From Candidatus Altimarinota bacterium (GTDB lineage Bacteria; Patescibacteriota; Gracilibacteria; BD1-5; UBA6164): DNA of 7,938 nt. The position numbers were made by a program, and so were the translations under genes. The DNA lies in NCBI GenBank assembly GCA_027066255.1, contig JAMOOA010000147.1, positions 1 through 7,938 of the forward strand. The letters run 5' to 3'. Position 1 is the first letter of the stretch; the number at the start of each line of letters is the position of its first letter. Below, one piece after another: positions 6,405 through 7,938 of the stretch. The notes beneath the pieces are model-generated. The model saw nothing but the letters and a program-made list of their open reading frames with translations. It was not told the origin of the DNA and did no database searches.

Positions 6405-7938
6405 TTATTTCTCCATCCTCTTCAGACCTATTCTCCCCTTCATCATATCTACTGTAATTATCTCAAAATCTACTTCTTCTCCTTGCTTTACTATATCTTC
6501 GATATTGGTAACTCTTTCTTTTGAGAGTTTTGAGATATGTATCATTCCTGAGTTTCCTCATTTGAACTCTACTATAGCCCCCACTCCTTCGATAATTTTT
6601 ACGATCTTTCCTGCTCCTATAAATCCAACTTCTGGTTGCCAGAGAGATTCTTGCACATCTACGATAGCTTTCTTTCACATTTCTTGGGTTGGTGCGGTAA
6701 TAGTAGTAGCACCATCGTCTCCTATAGAAAGTTTGACCCCATAATCTTTTTCAAGTCTCTGGATGTTTTCCCCTCCTTTCCCTATAATCACTCTGATTTT
6801 GTCTTCTGGTATCTGTATACTCATAATAAGTGGAGCGTACTGAGAAAGTTCGGTAGCAACGCTTGGTTGGCTCTTGAGCATTTCTCAGAGTATAAACTCT
6901 GAAGCATCCTGCCCTTGAGCAAAAGCTTTTTCAAATACTTCCATCTTAAGTCCTTTGATTTTTACGTCGAGTTGCATGGCTGTTATACCTTTTTCTGTTC
7001 TTGCAACTTTGAAATCCATATCTCCGAGAAAATCTTCTTGAGCTTGGATATCGCTGAGTATTTTATAATCTCCTGATGTTTCATCATAGACCATTCCCAT
7101 AGCTACAGCTGAAACTGGTCTTTTTATCGGAACTCCCGCATTCATGAGACTCATCGTAGAACCACAGACTGAAGCCATAGAACTAGAACCATTACATGTC
7201 GTTACTTCTGAAACAGTACGTATCATATAGGGGAACTCTTCCTCCGATGGAAGTACTGGTTCGAGAGCTCTTTCTGCGAGTCTCCCGTGACCGATTTCTC
7301 TTCTTCCAACCCCTCTCATCATCCTCACTTCTCCAACAGAGTATGGTGGAAAGTTATAGTGATGTATGTATCTTTTGTTTGTTTGAGCAAACATCCCATC
7401 GATTATTTGTATATCTTCTGGTCATCCAAGAGTACAGATATTGAGAACTTGGGTTACTCCTCTTTGGAAAAGTGCACTTCCATGAGTTCTCGGAAGAAGT
7501 CCCACCTCTCAAACGATATCTCTGACTTCATCGAGTTTTCTTCCATCCAGTCTTTTTTCTTCTGAAAGTATTCCTTTTCTTACTATCTCTTTGACTCTCT
7601 TATATACAAGTGCCCCTATAAAGTTTATATCAGATTCCTCGTCTATATCTCACTCAGCAAGAAGAAACTCTTTTACTTCTTCATCAAAGCCATCAAGAAC
7701 TCTCTGGAACTGTTTTTTCCCTGCTCCGTAAATACTTGAGAGTTTTTCATCAGTAAGAAAACCTTGTACTTTACTATACAGAGTTTCATCTGGATTATTA
7801 AACGTTGGTTCGAGCTTTTTGATTGCTCCAAACTGTTCTTCAAACACTGCAACAAACTCATTCTGTACATTACACATCTCCTTGATAAGTTCATGAGCAT
7901 ATTCCAGTGTTTCCAGCATCTCTTCATTGGAAACTTCT
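6405..7938 (-). CDS. pnp: Polyribonucleotide nucleotidyltransferase (PNPase), 5' partial
   Basis: A phosphorolytic 3'-5' exoribonuclease of RNA turnover, acting as a trimer in the cytoplasm. The 510 residues in the window are the C-terminal part of a roughly 700-residue enzyme; the first RNase PH domain lies mostly beyond the right edge. Visible in order are the end of RNase PH domain 1 and the helical linker (1 to about 125); RLDGR (129-133) opening RNase PH domain 2; [36 protein letters not shown]; and the DMDFKVA segment, whose D302 and D308 match the two metal-binding aspartates of E. coli PNPase (D486 and D492). A KH domain with the GKGG loop and a C-terminal S1 domain ([16 protein letters not shown] onwards) follow, ending at TAA 6405-6407. 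At least six TGA codons encode Gly, including in DIVGEVG and in the S1 domain. VART replaces the usual VAGT after the catalytic strand; otherwise the motifs are intact. Confidence 0.97.

Noticed and set aside
6379..6902. Plus-strand ORFs at 6379-6744 and 6636-6902
   Set aside because: Both are antisense to the KH and S1 domains of PNPase, whose motifs are clear on the minus strand.
1..7938. tRNA or rRNA genes, CRISPR array, insertion sequence
   Set aside because: I saw no cloverleaf-like segment, no regularly spaced direct repeats, no transposase motif or terminal inverted repeats. The inverted repeats present are all explained as terminators.

Overview
The window comes from a bacterium that reads TGA as glycine instead of stop (translation table 25). 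Under the standard code the region looks like scattered short ORFs. Reading TGA as Gly merges them into six continuous genes that fill almost the whole window, and all of them end in TAA or TAG. The inserted glycines fall where protein families require glycine: the first PiT transporter signature, the prepilin peptidase cleavage site, the GGGW motif of a fibrinogen-like domain, and several loops of PNPase. This code is known from the candidate phyla Gracilibacteria (BD1-5) and Absconditabacteria (SR1), small-genome CPR bacteria, some of which live on or prey upon other bacteria. The sequence alone does not decide between the two. The DNA is AT-rich, gaps are short (none above about 140 bases), and no clear Shine-Dalgarno sequence precedes any of the four visible start codons.

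Layout. Plus strand: (1) 3-2006, the 3' part of a large, mostly helical protein of unknown function whose C-terminus resembles a JAMM/JAB-type metalloprotease; (2) 2083-3459, a PiT-family phosphate permease; (3) 3597-4373, a VTC-domain protein of the polyphosphate polymerase type. A long, nearly perfect hairpin at 4383-4427 then separates the convergent halves. Minus strand, in transcription order from the right edge: (4) 7938-6405, PNPase lacking its N-terminal part; (5) 6301-5753, a CYTH-domain (triphosphate tunnel) protein; (6) 5677-4436, a type IV pilin-like protein with a C-terminal fibrinogen-like domain.

The PiT permease beside the VTC protein suggests a small phosphate module that takes phosphate up and may store it as polyphosphate. 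The CYTH protein shares the tunnel fold that binds triphosphates or polyphosphate, but it is transcribed separately. The pilin with a fibrinogen-like head is the most interesting gene: it is a candidate surface adhesin, which would suit an epibiotic or predatory lifestyle, but that role is inferred.

Regulation. Each gene appears to be its own transcription unit, with an intrinsic terminator and its own promoter. A recurring promoter form is TTGnnn-N17-TGnTACACT. In two gaps (near 2023-2082 and 5686-5737) the next gene's predicted -10 box lies inside the first arm of the previous gene's terminator hairpin. This places the predicted start of transcription in the hairpin loop, so one short sequence could end one transcript and start the next.
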